Source of the DNA: Desulfatibacillum aliphaticivorans DSM 15576
GTDB taxonomy: Bacteria > Desulfobacterota > Desulfobacteria > Desulfobacterales > Desulfatibacillaceae
Direction of reading: 5' to 3'
Length of the DNA: 64,000 nt
Assembly: GCF_000429905.1 (NCBI RefSeq)
Contig: NZ_AUCT01000011.1
Coordinates: forward strand, 124,001-188,000
Shown here: positions 1 to 8,361 of the stretch, piece by piece
Layout: the number at the start of each line of letters is the position of its first letter
How positions within the stretch are numbered: position 1 is the stretch's first letter
Made by a program: the position numbers and the translations under genes
The notes under the pieces: generated by a model
Database searches by the model: none
Told to the model about the DNA's origin: nothing
Seen by the model: the letters and a program-made list of their open reading frames with translations, nothing else

Positions 1-1008
1 ACCATGGACCTGTCGGACGTGCCCACGGTGGTCTGGGACCAATCAAGCACCCCCCAAAGCCGGGACTATTTAAGCCATTTCCAGGGCTCGCCCTATTTCT
101 CCGTCAAATACGGCGTGGACAATTACCGGGACATCCAAAAATACCTGGATACGGGCCAGGTGATTGTGGCGCTGGTCATTCCCTGGGATTTCGGGGATCG
201 CATCCTGGCAGGCAAAACCGCGGACGTCCAGGTGATTGTGGACGGCGCCAACACCAATAACGCCAGCCTGGCTTTAGGATACGTGACCAATCTGAGCCTC
301 ATATACAACAGCAATATCCGTACGAAAAGAATGGCGGGGAAGCGCCTGGGCGCGACTCCGGGCCAGGCCGTCATTGAGCCTCGGGCCTGGTACAACGCGG
401 ACCTGAGAAGCCGGAACGTTATCATCCCCGGCATCATCGCCCTGGTTATGGTGGTTATCGCCGCCATGCTCACCAGCGTGACCGTGGCCAGGGAATGGGA
501 AACCGGCACCATGGAGCAATTGATCAGCACGCCCCTGCGGGTTCCCGAACTAATTCTCGGCAAAATCATGCCGTACTTTGTGGTGGGCCTGACCGACGTG
601 GCCATAGCCGTGGCCATGGGGCGGTGGATTTTCCACGTGCCTATGCGGGGCAATCCCGGGCTGCTGGTTCTGGCCTCCTCCATCTTTTTGCTGGGCGCCT
701 TGTTTTTCGGCCTGCTTTTAAGCATCGCCTTAAAAAGCCAGGTGCTGGCCAACCAGATCGCCATTCTGTCGGGATACATGCCCACCCTGCTGCTTTCGGG
801 CTTTGTGTTCGGCATACACAATATGCCGCTGCCCATCCAGGGAATCACCTATATTGTTCCGGCAAGGTACTTCATCGCCATGCTTCGGGGGATCTACCTG
901 AAAGGAGTGGGGCTGGAAATCCTGTGGTTAAACGGGCTGTTGCTGACGATCTACGCCGCGGCCATGATGATTTTAGCGCATAAAAAACTCCGGCTTATGC
1001 TGGACTGA
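1..1008 (+). CDS. ABC-2 type transporter permease, 5'-truncated by window edge
   Basis: Membrane subunit of an ABC exporter of the YhhJ/YbhR type. The frame is open to base 1 and the first ATG (base 4) is probably internal: aligned with the next gene, the product lacks about 40 N-terminal residues, including the first membrane helix. What remains is a large extracytoplasmic loop (first ~130 residues), then a cluster of hydrophobic helices from about residue 138 to the end. The conserved TMEQLISTPLR segment lies in the cytoplasmic loop after TM2. It sits 19 bp before a homologous permease, so the two probably form a heterodimer served by an ATPase encoded upstream, outside the window. The substrate is unknown. 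Confidence 0.9.
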   Translation, partial: TMDLSDVPTVVWDQSSTPQSRDYLSHFQGSPYFSVKYGVDNYRDIQKYLDTGQVIVALVIPWDFGDRILAGKTADVQVIVDGANTNNASLALGYVTNLSLIYNSNIRTKRMAGKRLGATPGQAVIEPRAWYNADLRSRNVIIPGIIALVMVVIAAMLTSVTVAREWETGTMEQLISTPLRVPELILGKIMPYFVVGLTDVAIAVAMGRWIFHVPMRGNPGLLVLASSIFLLGALFFGLLLSIALKSQVLANQIAILSGYMPTLLLSGFVFGIHNMPLPIQGITYIVPARYFIAMLRGIYLKGVGLEILWLNGLLLTIYAAAMMILAHKKLRLMLD

Positions 1009-1027
1009 CATAATTGAGGGGCGCGCA

Positions 1028-2140
1028 ATGAAAGAACGCATCAAACAAATGCTGATCAAGGAATTCCTCCAGATGTTCCGCGACAAGCGCATGCGGATGG
1101 TCATCATGGTCATGCCCCTGGTCCAATTGACGATTTTATCCATGGCTTTGACCACGGACGTGAAGAACATCAAGGTCGCCATTGTGGACAGGGACAACAC
1201 CGTGGAAAGCCGATCCCTGATTTCCAGGTTTTCGGACTCGCAATATTTTGATGTCGCCGTGACCTTGCGGGACGACTCCCGGCTTCCCCAAATGCTGGAT
1301 AAGGGAGAAGTTCTGGCCGCCATCTCCATCCCCTACGGCTTTTCCGAAGACTTGAAATCCGGCAAGCAATCTCCAGTGCAGATCATTTGCGATGGAATCT
1401 TCAGCAATGACACGGCCATCATCATGAATTACGCCGGGCAGGTGACGGCCTTGTTCAACAGCCGGCATCTGGAAAAGGTCGCGGGAAAAATCGCCGACGC
1501 CGTCAACCTGGAAGGCCGGGCCTGGTACAATCCCAATTTGGAAAGCAAGTTCTATTACGTGCCCGGATTGATTGCGGTGATGCTGATTCTTGTGGGGCTG
1601 GTGCTCACCAGCATGGCCATTGTGCGGGAGAAGGAGATCGGCACCATCGAACAGGTGATGGTCACGCCCATCCGCAAGAGCGAGTTCATCATCGGCAAGA
1701 CCCTGCCTTTTTTAATCACGGGGTACGTGACCATGACCCTGATGTTCATCATCGCCTATCTCGTCTTTGGGATACGCATCCAGGGGTCTTTGTTGCTGCT
1801 TTACGCATGCTCGGGCGTGTACATCACGGGAAATCTGGGTTTGGCGTTATTGGTGAGCGTGACGGCCAGAACCCAGCAGCAGGCCTTGCTGACCGCCTTT
1901 TTGATTATTGTGCCGGCGATCTTGCTGAGCGGGTTTATCTTTCCCATTCACAACATGCCGGAAGGCGTGCAGGCGGCGACCATCTTCAATCCCATGCGAT
2001 GGTACCTGCAAATTCTCCATAGCATCGCATTAAAAGGCGTGGGCGCGGAGTCCCTGATAAAGCCCATGATCGCCCAGGCGGCGCTGGCTGCGGGCTTTCT
2101 GAGCCTGGCCATCATGAAATTCCAAAAGACGATTGATTAG
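1028..2140 (+). CDS. ABC-2 type transporter permease
   Basis: A 370-aa integral membrane protein homologous to the preceding gene, with the full family architecture: cytoplasmic N-terminus, TM1 (about residues 24-44), a roughly 130-residue extracytoplasmic domain, then five further helices. The GTIEQVMVTPIR segment is the counterpart of the coupling-loop motif in the partner. The start ATG has a GAGGGG Shine-Dalgarno sequence. It is co-directional and closely spaced with the upstream permease, so they are very likely co-transcribed. A drug, lipid or other hydrophobic export role is usual for the family, but nothing here identifies the substrate. Confidence 0.92.
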   Translation: MKERIKQMLIKEFLQMFRDKRMRMVIMVMPLVQLTILSMALTTDVKNIKVAIVDRDNTVESRSLISRFSDSQYFDVAVTLRDDSRLPQMLDKGEVLAAISIPYGFSEDLKSGKQSPVQIICDGIFSNDTAIIMNYAGQVTALFNSRHLEKVAGKIADAVNLEGRAWYNPNLESKFYYVPGLIAVMLILVGLVLTSMAIVREKEIGTIEQVMVTPIRKSEFIIGKTLPFLITGYVTMTLMFIIAYLVFGIRIQGSLLLLYACSGVYITGNLGLALLVSVTARTQQQALLTAFLIIVPAILLSGFIFPIHNMPEGVQAATIFNPMRWYLQILHSIALKGVGAESLIKPMIAQAALAAGFLSLAIMKFQKTID

Positions 2141-2180
2141 AAAAAAAAGGGAGGCTGACGCCCGAAAACATCAGTCTCCC
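2141..2180 (-). terminator. Rho-independent terminator of the FKBP gene (possibly bidirectional)
   Basis: An inverted repeat (2149-2158 with 2171-2180, one mismatch, loop about 12 nt) lies between convergent genes. Read on the minus strand it is followed by a run of eight T residues (2148-2141). On the plus strand the T-richness after the stem is weaker. Confidence 0.75.
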
Positions 2181-2205
2181 TTGAAAGCTCTTTATTTGGC
2201 TTTTT

Positions 2206-2739
2206 TTAGTGGCCGCAACAGGAACCGGGTTCTCCGCAACCGCCGTCGCCGCAGCCGCCGCCTTCTCCGCCGCCGCATCCGCCGCATCCGCCCTGAGTCT
2301 GGGTGGGAGCGTCGTTGATGCCCACGACCTGAATTTCAAAGGTCAGGGCTTCGCCGGCCAGGGGATGGTTGAGGTCGATGACCACTTTTTCCTCGTCGGC
2401 TTCAATAACCTTGGCGGGAATGGGCTGTCCGCCAGGGCCCTGCATGGCCACGGTGTCCCCGACTTTGGGGTCCAGGTTGGGCGGGATCTGGGAGCGTTCA
2501 AAAGCCCGATGAAGCTCGTCGCTCTTCTCGCCGTAAGCATCTTCCGGCTGCAGGGTGAAGGTTTTGGTTTCGTTCAGCTCCATGCCGTCCAGAGCTTTCT
2601 CAAAACCGCTAATCAACTGGCCGGCGCCCATCTGCACTTCCAGGGGCACACGGCCCTTGCTGGAGTCAAAAACCTCTCCGCTGCCGAGGGTTCCTGTGTA
2701 GTGCACCAAGACGAACTTGCCATTTTCCACGTTTTGCAT
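2206..2739 (-). CDS. slyD: FKBP-type peptidyl-prolyl isomerase, SlyD-like
   Basis: A 177-aa cytoplasmic prolyl isomerase/chaperone. The FKBP core starts at VLVHYTGTLGSGEVFDSS, followed by an inserted IF domain of about 60 residues (region around DAYGEKSDELHRAF to PAKVIEADEEKVVIDL), then the NHPLAGEALTFEI return strand typical of SlyD. The last ~30 residues are almost all Gly and Cys (six Cys, one His) and probably bind metal. The ATG at 2739 is preferred over the upstream in-frame start because AAGGAG lies six bases before it. The gene is monocistronic, with its own promoter and terminator. In E. coli SlyD delivers nickel to hydrogenase; that role here is inference. Confidence 0.92.
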   Translation of the reverse strand: MQNVENGKFVLVHYTGTLGSGEVFDSSKGRVPLEVQMGAGQLISGFEKALDGMELNETKTFTLQPEDAYGEKSDELHRAFERSQIPPNLDPKVGDTVAMQGPGGQPIPAKVIEADEEKVVIDLNHPLAGEALTFEIQVVGINDAPTQTQGGCGGCGGGEGGGCGDGGCGEPGSCCGH

Positions 2740-2782
2740 GTCATTCTCCTTGTTGGTATCCATTTAGGACGTAGTTCTATAA

Positions 2783-2811
2783 AATGTATGCATCTTTTCA
2801 ATAGAGGTCAA
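2783..2811 (-). promoter_or_regulatory. Putative sigma-70 promoter for the FKBP gene
   Basis: On the minus strand, a TTGACC -35 box (2811-2806) and a TACATT -10 box (2788-2783) are 17 bp apart, about 45 bp upstream of the FKBP start codon. Confidence 0.5.
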
Positions 2812-2886
2812 GGAAGGACTTGGAATTTTAATAAAAAAAATCGGCAATTCCGTCCGGACCTGTTTTTCCAAAAAAATTTGACTTTT

Positions 2887-2928
2887 TTGACTTGAGTCAA
2901 GGAAGCGCAGCGCCGTTTACCGTATGAT
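2887..2928 (+). promoter_or_regulatory. FNR/CRP-type palindrome with -10 box (class II arrangement)
   Basis: TTGAC-N4-GTCAA (2887-2900) is a perfect inverted repeat of the FNR/CRP-superfamily kind. A TATGAT -10 box lies at 2923-2928 and there is no -35 box. With a start site about seven bases after the -10 (near 2935), the palindrome is centred near -41.5, the position for class II activation. The first gene downstream is the cupin at 2989. In an organism carrying hcp, the NO/redox regulator HcpR is a plausible binder (inference). Confidence 0.55.
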
Positions 2929-2988
2929 GCAGTCAAGCCAGCGGGAAAAGGCCTTCCGCTCTTTTTGACCTATGCAAAGGAGAAGCCA

Positions 2989-3306
2989 ATGAAAAGCATG
3001 AACATCTTTGATTCCAACGATTTTTCGGAAAAGGGAGTTTCAAATTTTCTGGTGCATGACTCCCCCTACTTTAAAATCATCAATTTCAACTTCAAGGCGG
3101 GACAGGTTCTTCCCATCCATTCTCACGATATTGAGGGGCAGCTATCCATTCTGGTTTTGGAAGGGGAAGGCGCTTTCCTGGGCGCAAACGAAAAGACCCT
3201 GCCCGCGAAAAAAGGGGACATGCTTGTTTGCGACATCGCCGCGCCTCATGGCATTCGGGCGGACGCCGACATGCGGGTCTTGGTGACCATAGCTCCGCCC
3301 ATTTAG
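2989..3306 (+). CDS. Cupin-domain protein
   Basis: A 105-aa small cupin. The body is one double-stranded beta-helix, with metal-ligand-like positions in LPIHSHDIEGQ (His-x-His plus an acidic residue) and a second His in CDIAAPHGIRA. The ATG at 2989 is preceded by AAGGAG; a TTG start eight codons earlier lacks a ribosome site. Such mini-cupins bind a metal and may act as sensors, isomerases or dioxygenases, so the reaction cannot be assigned. It is the first gene after the palindromic promoter and is followed by a CBS-pair protein and an HPP membrane protein with short gaps, which suggests one transcript. Confidence 0.85.
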   Translation: MKSMNIFDSNDFSEKGVSNFLVHDSPYFKIINFNFKAGQVLPIHSHDIEGQLSILVLEGEGAFLGANEKTLPAKKGDMLVCDIAAPHGIRADADMRVLVTIAPPI

Positions 3307-3349
3307 AGTTTCCGCCGGTGTAAACCATATTTGCAAGGAGAACGCTGTC

Positions 3350-3967
3350 ATGATCGCTAACAACCAGTGTGGGATTTTTAGTTCATCCGCTGTAAAACTG
3401 ACGAAGGATGACATTCTGTCCGCCATGAAATCCATAAGCGGTTACATTGACATCACGCCTTCGGATTTTCAGGAAATATACAAAATTGCGTTTCGCCATG
3501 CCATTGAAAGGCTGTCCCGACTGGTTAAGGCCGAAGACATCATGACGCGAAATGTCGTTTCCGTCGGGCCGGGCGCCCTTTTGTCGGAGACGGCAAGAGT
3601 AATGGAAGAAGCCAATGTGTCGGGCGTGCCAGTGGTGAATGACGACAATTTCATCATGGGAATCATTTCCGAAAAGGATTTCCTGGAGAACATGGGAGGC
3701 AAGAAGAATGGTTCGTTTATGGGCGTGATCGCCGAGTGCCTTTCCAATCGGGGGTGCGTCGCCATGCCAATCCGGGAGAAGTCCGCAAGGGACGTAATGA
3801 CTTTTCCAGTAATCACCGCCCAAAGGGATAACACCATCTCCGAACTTTCCAAAATGCTTGCGGAGCATCAGATCAACAGGGTTCCGGTGGTTGACGGCAA
3901 GGGGCGTCTGGCTGGCATTGTTTCACGCGGGGACATTGTGGAATCCTATTGCGCCAGGGTGTTTTGA
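3350..3967 (+). CDS. CBS-domain pair protein
   Basis: A 205-aa cytoplasmic protein. About 60 N-terminal residues without a recognised fold precede two CBS motifs. The first (about 62-122) begins EDIMTRNVVSVGPG and includes SGVPVVNDDNFIMGIISEKD. The second (about 148-203) includes INRVPVVDGKGRLAGIVSRGD. CBS pairs bind adenine nucleotides and usually regulate an attached or neighbouring protein. It lies 12 bp before an HPP membrane protein, and as I recall HPP and CBS domains also occur fused in other bacteria, so it is probably the regulatory subunit of that protein. AAGGAG precedes the ATG. Confidence 0.88.
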   Translation: MIANNQCGIFSSSAVKLTKDDILSAMKSISGYIDITPSDFQEIYKIAFRHAIERLSRLVKAEDIMTRNVVSVGPGALLSETARVMEEANVSGVPVVNDDNFIMGIISEKDFLENMGGKKNGSFMGVIAECLSNRGCVAMPIREKSARDVMTFPVITAQRDNTISELSKMLAEHQINRVPVVDGKGRLAGIVSRGDIVESYCARVF

Positions 3968-3979
3968 AAGGAGCCGTGC

Positions 3980-4516
3980 ATGAAGTACTTTAGAAAAATG
4001 AAGGGCGAGACAGTCAGTCCCCCGAGAGTGAGTCTGCAAGAAATGGTTTGGTCGTGGATCGGTTCTTTTTTCGGTATTGCGGCGGTTGCCCTTGTTCATT
4101 TTCAGGCTTTGGAAAACACGGATAAGGTGATGATCATAGGGTCCTTTGGCGCGTCCGCGGTATTGATTTACGGCGCTGTCAGGAGTCCATTGGCGCAACC
4201 AAGAAACCTGGTAGGCGGGCATGTTCTGTCAGCCTTCATAGGGGTAACGGCCTACAAGCTACTCCCCGGGCAAATGTGGATCGCTTCGGCGCTGGCCGTA
4301 TCCACTTCCATATTTCTTATGCACGCCACCAAAACCCTGCATCCTCCCGGAGGCGCCACGGCTCTCATTGCGGTGATCGGGAGCGCGAAAATTCATGATC
4401 TGGGATATCTGTACATGGTTGTTCCAGCCGGTCTTGGAGCGGCCGTCATGCTCGTGATCGCTCTGATAATAAACAATATACCGGAAAGCAGGCGCTACCC
4501 GGAATTCTGGCTGTAA
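3980..4516 (+). CDS. HPP-family integral membrane protein
   Basis: A 178-aa membrane protein with five or six hydrophobic segments covering almost its whole length, and the signature TLHPPGGATAL (around residue 117) that names the family. Plant and cyanobacterial HPP proteins have been linked to nitrite transport; otherwise the family is poorly characterised. Its position after the CBS gene, and shortly before the flavodiiron protein and hcp, would fit a role in handling nitrogen oxides (inference from neighbourhood). A good Shine-Dalgarno sequence (AAAGGAG) precedes the start. Confidence 0.85.
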   Translation: MKYFRKMKGETVSPPRVSLQEMVWSWIGSFFGIAAVALVHFQALENTDKVMIIGSFGASAVLIYGAVRSPLAQPRNLVGGHVLSAFIGVTAYKLLPGQMWIASALAVSTSIFLMHATKTLHPPGGATALIAVIGSAKIHDLGYLYMVVPAGLGAAVMLVIALIINNIPESRRYPEFWL

Positions 4517-4730
4517 AAAATGCCGGAAAAAAAGCCCGGTTTACGTGGACATGATGACTGTAATTCCTTTACTATGGAAGCATCGTACACATGACGGCAA
4601 TTGCAATATGATCTTTTCCTCCTAAAATACACGGTGAGGGGTTGGAATACACTGGATTCCCTGCCGGGGCATTGGAGGGACGCCTATAAATAATCAAAAC
4701 GGCTGCCGGTCAGCTATTAAGGAGGAGTCA

Positions 4731-5900
4731 ATGAAACCAAGACAAATCAAGGAAGGCATCTTCTGGATGGGCTCTCTGGACTGGGACCGCCGTCTATTCG
4801 ACGCCCTGATTCCCTTGCCGGACGGCACCACATACAACGCCTACCTCGTCCAGGGTCAGGACAAAACCGTTCTGTTCGACACCGTGGATATTCCCTTGGT
4901 ATCGGAGATTCTGGATCAACTCCAGAACGTGGAAAGGATCGACTACGTAGTGTCACACCACGCCGAGCCGGACCATTCGGGCGGAGTGCCTGCAATCCTG
5001 GAAAAATATACGGAGGCCAAGGCCATTTGCACGGAAAAATGCAAGGCCATGCTCATGGACCGTTTTGAAATCCCTGAGGACCGGTTTCAAACCGTCGCGG
5101 ACGGCGAAACCCTGGACTTGGGGGGCCGGACCCTGGAGTTTCTGCACATGCCCTGGGTCCACTGGCCGGAAACCATGGTCACCTTCATGAAGGAAGACGG
5201 GATTCTTTTTTCTTGCGACCTGTTCGGCTCCCACATTGCCAGCACCGATCTTTTTGTCAGGGACAAGGCCCGGGTCTATGAGGCGGCCAAACGCTATTAC
5301 GCCGAGATCATGATGCCCTTTGCCAAACTTATTGCCAAACATCTGGAGCGCCTTGCCCCCTATGATATTCGGCTCATCGCCCCGAGTCATGGATCCCTGT
5401 ACGACGAACCCGCGTTCATTCTGGACGCTTATCGGGAATGGGCGTCGGGCAAGCCTCATAACCTGGTGGTCATCCCCTATGTGTCCATGCACGGCAGCAC
5501 CCGGATGATGGTGGACTTTTTGACCGACGAACTTGTCCGGCGCGATGTGAACGTGATGCGGTTCGACCTGTCCGAGGTGGACATCGGCAAATTAGCCATG
5601 GCTTTGGTGGACGCGGCCACCGTCATCATCGCGACGCCCACCGTGCTCACCGGCCCGCATCCCAAGGCCCTCTATGCCGCGGCCCTGGCAAACCTGATAC
5701 GGCCCAAGGCAAGGTATGCCTCCATCATCGGCTCATACGGCTGGGGCACCAAGGTGGTGGAGCAGGTGGCAGCCGCCCTGCCGAACCTGAAGGTGGAAAT
5801 TTTACCGCCGGTTCTGGGCAAGGGAATCCCAAAAACCGAGGAAAAGAAGGCCCTTTCGGAAATGGCCGACCAAATAGCGGAGCGGCATCAAGAGTTATAG
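4731..5900 (+). CDS. A-type flavodiiron protein (FprA/Roo-like oxygen or NO reductase)
   Basis: A 389-aa soluble enzyme that reduces O2 to water and/or NO to N2O with electrons from rubredoxin. Residues 1-250 form the metallo-beta-lactamase-like diiron domain. The ligands are visible: H77-x-E79-x-D81 in HHAEPDHSGG, a His in HMPWVHWPE, an Asp in SCDLFGSH and a His in APSHGSL. From about residue 245 a flavodoxin domain follows, with the FMN loop near VSMHGSTRMM. There is no C-terminal rubredoxin extension, so it is the minimal class A form. AAGGAGG precedes the ATG. It lies 61 bp before hcp, a classic anaerobe oxidative/nitrosative stress pairing. Confidence 0.94.
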   Translation: MKPRQIKEGIFWMGSLDWDRRLFDALIPLPDGTTYNAYLVQGQDKTVLFDTVDIPLVSEILDQLQNVERIDYVVSHHAEPDHSGGVPAILEKYTEAKAICTEKCKAMLMDRFEIPEDRFQTVADGETLDLGGRTLEFLHMPWVHWPETMVTFMKEDGILFSCDLFGSHIASTDLFVRDKARVYEAAKRYYAEIMMPFAKLIAKHLERLAPYDIRLIAPSHGSLYDEPAFILDAYREWASGKPHNLVVIPYVSMHGSTRMMVDFLTDELVRRDVNVMRFDLSEVDIGKLAMALVDAATVIIATPTVLTGPHPKALYAAALANLIRPKARYASIIGSYGWGTKVVEQVAAALPNLKVEILPPVLGKGIPKTEEKKALSEMADQIAERHQEL

Positions 5901-5961
5901 CGGCGGCATTATCCGGTTGCCAACACATTTGCTTTTTTACTTTAACCAAGGAGAATTGACC

Positions 5962-7608
5962 ATGTTTTGTTTTCAGTGTCAGGAAACGGCGAAAAACCAA
6001 GGTTGTACAGTCAAGGGTATGTGCGGCAAACCCGAAGAGACGGCGGACCTTCAGGACCTGCTGATCTACGTTTGCAAGGGCATTGCGGTCTGTGGGGAAA
6101 AGCTGAAGGAAAAGGGCGTCGTGGACAGGGAGGCGGGCCGCTTCATCTGCGAAGCCCTTTTCACCACCATTAGCAACGTGGCCTGGGACGACGACGTGCT
6201 CATCAACCGGATCAAGAAGGCGCTAAAGGTCCGGGACGGCCTCAAGGAAAAGGCCGGCGCCGATCTGCCCGGCGATCTCCCGGATTGCGTCACCTGGGCA
6301 TCGGATGACAAGGGCGAAATCGTGGACAAGGCCAAGTCTGATGAGGTCCGCATCACGGCGGCCCAGAACGAGGACGTGCGCTCCCTTCGCGAGCTCCTGA
6401 TCATCGGCTGCAAGGGGATCGCCGCCTATGCCGACCATGCGGCGATCCTTGGCCAGGAGAAGGACGACATCTACGGATTTCTCATGGAGGCCCTGGCTTC
6501 CACCACCAGGGACCTTTCCGTGGACGAGATGATCGCCATGGTCATGAAGGCGGGCGAGACGGCGGTCAACACCATGGCCCTCCTGGACGGGGCCAACACC
6601 GCCGCTTACGGCAACCCCGAAATCACCGAGGTGAACATCGGCGTCCGTAACAATCCCGGCATCCTGATCTCGGGCCACGACCTCAAGGACATGGAGGAAT
6701 TGCTTAAGCAGACCGAGGGAATCGGGGTGGACGTTTACACCCACGGGGAAATGCTGCCCGCCAACTATTACCCGGCCTTCAAGAAATACGACCACTTCGC
6801 GGGCAACTACGGCGGATCGTGGTGGCACCAGAACAAGGACTTCGAGTCCTTCAACGGCCCCATTGTCCTGACCACCAACTGCCTGATCCCCATCAAAAAG
6901 GACAACACCTATCTGGACAGGCTGTTCACCACCGGCGTGGTCAACTACCCGGACGCGAAGCACATTGAGGACCGGCAGGCCGGAGGCGCCAAGGATTTTT
7001 CCCCTGCGATCGCGCTGGCGAAAACCTGCCAGCCGCCCGTGGAGATCGAGACCGGCAAGATCGTAGGAGGATTCGCCCACAACCAGGTCCTCGCCTTGGC
7101 CGACAAGGTCGTTGACGCCGTAAAATCCGGGGCCATCAAGCGCTTCGTGGTGATGGCCGGATGCGACGGCCGGCAGAAGTCTCGCTCCTACTTCACGGAG
7201 GTGGCGGAAAACCTGCCCAAGGACACGGTGATCCTCACGGCGGGATGCGCCAAGTACCGCTACAACAAGCTCAATTTGGGCGACATTGGCGGAATCCCTC
7301 GCGTTCTGGACGCGGGGCAGTGCAACGACTGTTACTCCCTGGCCGTGATCGCCCTGAAGCTCAAGGAAGTGTTCGGCCTGGAAGACATCAACGAACTGCC
7401 CATTTCCTATGACATCGCCTGGTACGAGCAAAAGGCCGTGGCCGTTCTGCTGGCCCTCCTGTTTCTCGGGGTCAAGGGCATTCGCCTGGGGCCGACCCTC
7501 CCGGCCTTTCTGTCCCCGACCGTGGCCAATGTGCTGGTGGAGAAATTCGACATCAAACCCATCGGAACCGTCGAGGAAGACATCGCGGCCATGATGGCCG
7601 GAAAGTAA
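5962..7608 (+). CDS. hcp: Hybrid cluster protein (hydroxylamine reductase / NO reductase), class I
   Basis: A 548-aa cytoplasmic Fe-S enzyme. The N-terminal Cys motif C3-x2-C6-x8-C15-x5-C21 is the spacing of class I proteins from anaerobes and binds a cubane cluster. The hybrid-cluster ligands are recognisable in order: His in ISGHDLKD, Glu in THGEMLPA, Cys in TTNCLIP, Cys in MAGCDGR, Cys in TAGCAKYR, Cys in GQCNDCYS, and Glu and Lys in AWYEQKAV. The ATG at 5962 has AAGGAG nine bases upstream; the longer frame has no ribosome site. Current work favours NO reduction and S-nitrosation control over hydroxylamine reduction. The partner reductase Hcr is not adjacent. Confidence 0.97.
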   Translation: MFCFQCQETAKNQGCTVKGMCGKPEETADLQDLLIYVCKGIAVCGEKLKEKGVVDREAGRFICEALFTTISNVAWDDDVLINRIKKALKVRDGLKEKAGADLPGDLPDCVTWASDDKGEIVDKAKSDEVRITAAQNEDVRSLRELLIIGCKGIAAYADHAAILGQEKDDIYGFLMEALASTTRDLSVDEMIAMVMKAGETAVNTMALLDGANTAAYGNPEITEVNIGVRNNPGILISGHDLKDMEELLKQTEGIGVDVYTHGEMLPANYYPAFKKYDHFAGNYGGSWWHQNKDFESFNGPIVLTTNCLIPIKKDNTYLDRLFTTGVVNYPDAKHIEDRQAGGAKDFSPAIALAKTCQPPVEIETGKIVGGFAHNQVLALADKVVDAVKSGAIKRFVVMAGCDGRQKSRSYFTEVAENLPKDTVILTAGCAKYRYNKLNLGDIGGIPRVLDAGQCNDCYSLAVIALKLKEVFGLEDINELPISYDIAWYEQKAVAVLLALLFLGVKGIRLGPTLPAFLSPTVANVLVEKFDIKPIGTVEEDIAAMMAGK

Positions 7609-7623
7609 AAAGCCCAATCCAAA

Positions 7624-7643
7624 GGGGGGCCTTGCAGCCCCCC
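7624..7643. terminator. GC-rich hairpin between convergent hcp and tpx
   Basis: GGGGGGC (7624-7630) and GCCCCCC (7637-7643) pair perfectly around a six-base loop, 16 bp after the hcp stop. No T-run follows on either strand, so termination here would be factor-assisted or partial. Confidence 0.45.
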
Positions 7644-7712
7644 GTTCATTCCGCCGGGCCTGATCGCCCGCACGGAGAATGCTTCTATTTATTCCGTGAA
7701 AACGAATAGTTC

Positions 7713-8213
7713 CTATTTCAAGGCGGCCAGGGCGGCGTCGTAATCCGGCTCCTCCCCGGTTTCGGGAACCAGTTGGGTGTACTTGACCTTGCCCTCCGTA
7801 TCGATAATCACCACGGACCGTGCAAAAAGCCCGGCCAGGGGGCCGTTGGCGATTTTTATTCCGTAATCGTCGCCGAACCCTCCGGCCCTGAAAGCCGAAA
7901 CCGGAACCACGTCGTCCAGGCCTTCGGCGCCGCAAAAACGCCCCAGGGCGAAGGGCAGGTCCATGGAAACGCACAGCACCACCGTGTTATCCAGGGAGCT
8001 AGCCTCGGCGTTGAATTTCCGGACGCTCATGGCGCACACGCCGGTGTCGATGCTGGGGAATATATTCAAAAGCACATTCTTTCCCTTGAATTCATCCAGG
8101 GAAAGATCCGAAAGGTCCACCTTTGTCAGGGTGAAGCCCGGGGCTGTGGTTCCTATGCCCGGGAGTTCGCCGACGGTTTCAAATGGGTTGCCTTGCAATG
8201 TAAACTGAGCCAT
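7713..8213 (-). CDS. tpx: Thiol peroxidase (atypical 2-Cys peroxiredoxin)
   Basis: A 166-aa Tpx-family peroxidase that reduces hydrogen and alkyl peroxides using thioredoxin. The N-terminus MAQFTLQGNPFETVGELP is diagnostic. The peroxidatic Cys lies in PSIDTGVCAMSVRKFN (about C60) and the resolving Cys in RFCGAEG (about C94). Length is normal for the family. It follows the alpha/beta hydrolase on the same strand but has 148 bp of its own upstream sequence with a Fur-like palindrome and a possible promoter, so it is probably expressed separately. Confidence 0.95.
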   Translation of the reverse strand: MAQFTLQGNPFETVGELPGIGTTAPGFTLTKVDLSDLSLDEFKGKNVLLNIFPSIDTGVCAMSVRKFNAEASSLDNTVVLCVSMDLPFALGRFCGAEGLDDVVPVSAFRAGGFGDDYGIKIANGPLAGLFARSVVIIDTEGKVKYTQLVPETGEEPDYDAALAALK

Positions 8214-8286
8214 GGTCTTTCTCCTTTCACGTGAGAAAAGCAGTCAGGGGGATAAAGATGTCGCTCCTGTCCAAAACCTACCTGAA

Positions 8287-8339
8287 AACATAAGAGCGGC
8301 CCGCCGTGTGGCAAGGGCCGTATTGATAATTCTTATCAA
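8287..8339 (-). promoter_or_regulatory. Putative tpx promoter with Fur/PerR-like box
   Basis: TTGATAA-ttc-TTATCAA (8323-8339) is a perfect palindrome. Its inner 15 bases match the Fur 7-1-7 consensus at 13 positions by my count. Just downstream on the minus strand lie TTGCCA (8314-8309) and TATGTT (8292-8287), 16 bp apart, which could serve as -35 and -10. The box lies about 110 bp before tpx. A metal-dependent peroxide or iron regulator is suggested but not proven. Confidence 0.45.
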
Positions 8340-8361
8340 CATGAATGACATTCTTAATAAT

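Noticed and set aside
6223..7974. 583-codon open frame on the minus strand across hcp
   Set aside because: It is antisense to a gene with full family conservation, has Arg/Gly-rich low-complexity composition and no ribosome site.
8323..8339. FNR site upstream of tpx (TTGAT...ATCAA)
   Set aside because: The half-sites are seven bases apart instead of four; the Fur-like reading fits better.
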